A stretch of DNA of 8,309 nt from Ruminococcus flavefaciens (GTDB lineage: Bacteria > Bacillota > Clostridia > Oscillospirales > Ruminococcaceae), in assembly GCA_002348905.1 (NCBI GenBank), contig DEBW01000107.1, forward strand, positions 1-8,309, given 5' to 3'. The first letter of the stretch is position 1. Every line of letters starts with the position of its first letter. The notes beneath the pieces were generated by a model. It searched no databases, was not told the DNA's origin, and saw only the letters and a list, made by a program, of their open reading frames with translations. Positions 7,171 through 8,309 of the stretch are shown here, in pieces. A program made the position numbers and the translations under genes.

Positions 7171-8167
7171 TAATTTATCCTTCTATATACAACGATATTT
7201 TATGTCTTACCTAATGAAACAGCATAATTACGGCCCTAATACTGTTTCATCATACCGAGACACCTTTAAGCTTTTGCTTAAATTTATTTCAGAATCTGGT
7301 AAAAGCATATCAAAGAAAACTGTTGATGAGATTGACTGCGATGTAGTACTCAAGTTTCTCTCTTGGCTTTCGAATGTCAGGAAAAATGGGGTGCCTACCC
7401 AAAATGTAAGATTGGCACATATAAAATCATTTTTTAGATATGTAATGATGATCTCGCCTGAATACTCCGGGCAATGCAGCGAAATACTCAGCATGCCATT
7501 TGCAAAGGAAGATAAAAGGCTTCCTGATTGTATGTCTACGGATGCTATAAAGCAAATGCTTTCATCGATCGACTCATCATCTAACGAGGGACTAAGGCAT
7601 TTGGCAATCTTATCCCTTATGTACGATTCAGCTTGTAGGGTTCAGGAAATCATTTCACTAGATGTCAAAGACTTTCAGCCGGGTCAATGCTGCAGGATAT
7701 ATGTGCATGGTAAGGAAAATAAATATCGCACCATTCCGTTACTGGGAAAAACAGAAAAAATCATCTCAAAATATATCAGGCAATTCGGTCTTATGCAAGA
7801 GTCCCCAATGTTTTGCAACAGGAATGGTGACCGGCTAACAAGGCAAGGCATCCGCTACATAATAAGGAAATACTCTAAGTTGGCAAACGATACGGTTCCC
7901 GGTATTATAACCGGCTCTGTATACCCACATCGATTACGCCACAGTAAAGCCACACACCTTGTGGACAATGGCGTAAACATTTATAATGTCAGGGATTTCT
8001 TGGGACATGAGTCTGTTGCAACAACTCAGATTTACCTGTCAACGAATCCGGAAGTTATCAGAAAGGCTATCGAGACAGTAGCTGAGAAAACAGTATCAGA
8101 AAGCCTTGATTTCTTTTCAGACAAAGAAAAGGACGATTTGATTTCCTTCTTGGATTCACTAGGATAA
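7163..8167 (+). CDS. ritC: RitC, tyrosine recombinase 3 of the RIT element
   Basis: 334 residues, the most XerC/XerD-like of the three. An N-terminal core-binding domain (about 5-100) includes YGPNTVSSYRDTFKLL. Catalytic residues are R159 (ACRVQEI), K184 (VHGKENKYR), H256 and R259 (PHRLRH), H282 (LGHESV) and Y291 (QIYLS). A C-terminal tail of about 43 residues follows the tyrosine and ends in an acidic helix (DKEKDDLISFLDSL), perhaps for contacts between subunits. The start overlaps ritB by eight bases and has GGAGGT just upstream. It is the last gene of the operon; 65 bases further on the right-end inverted repeat begins. Confidence 0.9.
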   Translation: MSDNLSFYIQRYFMSYLMKQHNYGPNTVSSYRDTFKLLLKFISESGKSISKKTVDEIDCDVVLKFLSWLSNVRKNGVPTQNVRLAHIKSFFRYVMMISPEYSGQCSEILSMPFAKEDKRLPDCMSTDAIKQMLSSIDSSSNEGLRHLAILSLMYDSACRVQEIISLDVKDFQPGQCCRIYVHGKENKYRTIPLLGKTEKIISKYIRQFGLMQESPMFCNRNGDRLTRQGIRYIIRKYSKLANDTVPGIITGSVYPHRLRHSKATHLVDNGVNIYNVRDFLGHESVATTQIYLSTNPEVIRKAIETVAEKTVSESLDFFSDKEKDDLISFLDSLG

Positions 8168-8232
8168 CACGCATTTGTTAATGTAAAGTAGGTCATGATG
8201 GAATGCCGATCAGACTTTCATTGAAACGGCCG

Positions 8233-8266
8233 ACTTTACATTAACATCCTCTTTACATTAAACCTT
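8233..8266 (-). repeat. RIT right inverted repeat, 34 bp perfect, 26 bp inside the actual border
   Basis: This is the reverse complement of 4830-4863. It ends in AACCTT (8261-8266), the inverted core, and is not the outermost sequence: a further 26 bases (8267-8292) separate it from istA. Confidence 0.92.
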
Positions 8267-8276
8267 TAATGTGAAG
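8251..8276. other. Complete internal attachment-like site with inverted core
   Basis: Arm CTTTACATTA (8251-8260), core AACCTT (8261-8266) and arm TAATGTGAAG (8267-8276) reproduce the predicted circle junction of the element, with the core in the opposite orientation and one arm mismatch. Together with the outer half-site at 8277-8292 it makes a 32-bp near-perfect palindrome (8261-8292, one mismatched pair). A recombination role is inference. Confidence 0.65.
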
Positions 8277-8286
8277 CTTTACATTA

Positions 8287-8292
8287 AAGGTT
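8287..8292. repeat. Right copy of the 6-bp target/core AAGGTT
   Basis: This is the partner of 4830-4835. It is directly preceded by the outermost arm CTTTACATTA (8277-8286) and followed by istA sequence (ATCCGG). Confidence 0.85.
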
Positions 8293-8309
8293 ATCCGGAA
8301 CAAGAATTC
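8287..8309 (-). pseudogene. istA: istA (element 2) 5' part, last codons before the RIT insertion
   Basis: Read on the minus strand the last bases give I-L-V-P-D-N-L, matching RIVCDNL of the intact IstA in element 1 (residues 205-211). The Asp codon at 8293-8295 would be the second catalytic residue. The Asn-Leu codons (AACCTT) occur here and again at 4830-4835, as the duplicated 6-bp target. Most of this half of the gene is outside the window. Confidence 0.8.

Larger units (their letters stand above)
8177..8286. repeat. Right-end recombinase-binding 10-mers (five copies)
   Basis: TAATGTAAAG lies at 8179-8188, CTTTACATTA at 8234-8243, 8251-8260 and 8277-8286, and a one-mismatch TAATGTGAAG at 8267-8276. 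The inner pair makes a perfect 13-bp inverted repeat (8177-8189 with 8233-8245) around 43 bases, mirroring the left end. No gene is seen between 8168 and 8286. Confidence 0.75.
4830..8292 (+). mobile_element. RIT element (recombinase in trio) inserted in istA
   Basis: Three adjacent, overlapping tyrosine recombinase genes in one direction, bounded by inverted repeats and a 6-bp direct repeat AAGGTT. This is the organisation known for RIT elements, which carry three tyrosine recombinases of different subfamilies in fixed order. Both borders are set by reconstruction of the broken istA frame: target sequence stops at 4835 on the left and resumes at 8287 on the right. No cargo gene is present; the element is nearly all recombinase. 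Confidence 0.92.
2903..8309 (-). mobile_element. IS21-family element 2, interrupted by a RIT element; istA-side end beyond window
   Basis: A second istA-istB-small ORF set on the minus strand, clearly diverged from element 1: the two IstB proteins share the motifs but differ at most other positions. The istA gene is split at 4830/8292 by the RIT. Its N-terminal part continues past the window end; the last 23 bases already read I-L-V-P-D-N-L in frame on the minus strand. The left boundary is approximate. Confidence 0.75.

Noticed and set aside
8177..8245. rit operon terminator from the 13-bp inverted repeat
   Set aside because: The arms are A/T-rich with a 43-base loop and no T-run; they match the binding repeats at the left end, so they are recombinase sites rather than a terminator.
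4836..8286. Repeats as a CRISPR array
   Set aside because: The repeated unit is only 10 bp, split between two ends, in both orientations and with irregular spacing.
8304..8309. EcoRI site GAATTC at the last six bases as a cloning junction
   Set aside because: These bases fit the istA reading frame (before V-P-D-N-L), so they are natural sequence; whether the record was cut there cannot be told.

Overview
This window is a stack of nested mobile elements and shows no housekeeping gene. The A/T-leaning sequence, strong AGGAGG-type ribosome binding sites, ordinary TGA/TAA/TAG stops and the style of the transposases suggest a Clostridia-like Firmicute (Ruminococcus or Lachnospiraceae type). That placement is inference from style, not from a marker gene.

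Layout. (1) Positions 1 to about 2567 hold most of one IS21-family element on the minus strand: an intact transposase istA, the overlapping AAA+ helper istB, and a short third reading frame overlapping the end of istB. Its istA-side end (2468-2550) carries four spaced copies of a terminal transposase-binding repeat. (2) Positions 2565-2882 (plus strand) hold a decayed stretch resembling the N-terminal part of an IS66-family TnpC transposase, apparently the site where the first IS21 element landed. (3) From about 2900 to the window end lies a second, clearly diverged IS21-family element in the same orientation: the small third ORF, istB, and an istA that is interrupted. (4) Its istA is split just after the second catalytic Asp by a RIT-type element (recombinase in trio) at 4830-8292. 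The RIT carries three overlapping tyrosine recombinase genes on the plus strand, each with a full set of catalytic residues.

The most informative part is the RIT ends. The insertion is flanked by a 6-bp direct repeat AAGGTT (4830-4835 and 8287-8292) that encodes the same Asn-Leu codons of istA on both sides, so precise excision would restore the istA frame. Joining the ends predicts a circle junction with inverted 10-bp arms (CTTTACATTA and TAATGTAAAG) around the 6-bp core. The 10-mer occurs eight times at the two ends, three on the left and five on the right. The right end is asymmetric: it contains an additional complete arm-core-arm site with the core inverted (AACCTT, 8251-8276), followed by the true outer half-site. 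A perfect 34-bp inverted repeat (4830-4863 / 8233-8266) pairs the left end with this internal site rather than with the outermost right end.

How the parts work together: IstA and IstB would move each IS21 element by DDE transposition with ATP-dependent target selection. The second element is presently disabled by the RIT. The three Rit recombinases are expressed as one translationally coupled operon from a promoter lying against a terminal repeat, so binding at the ends could also regulate the operon.
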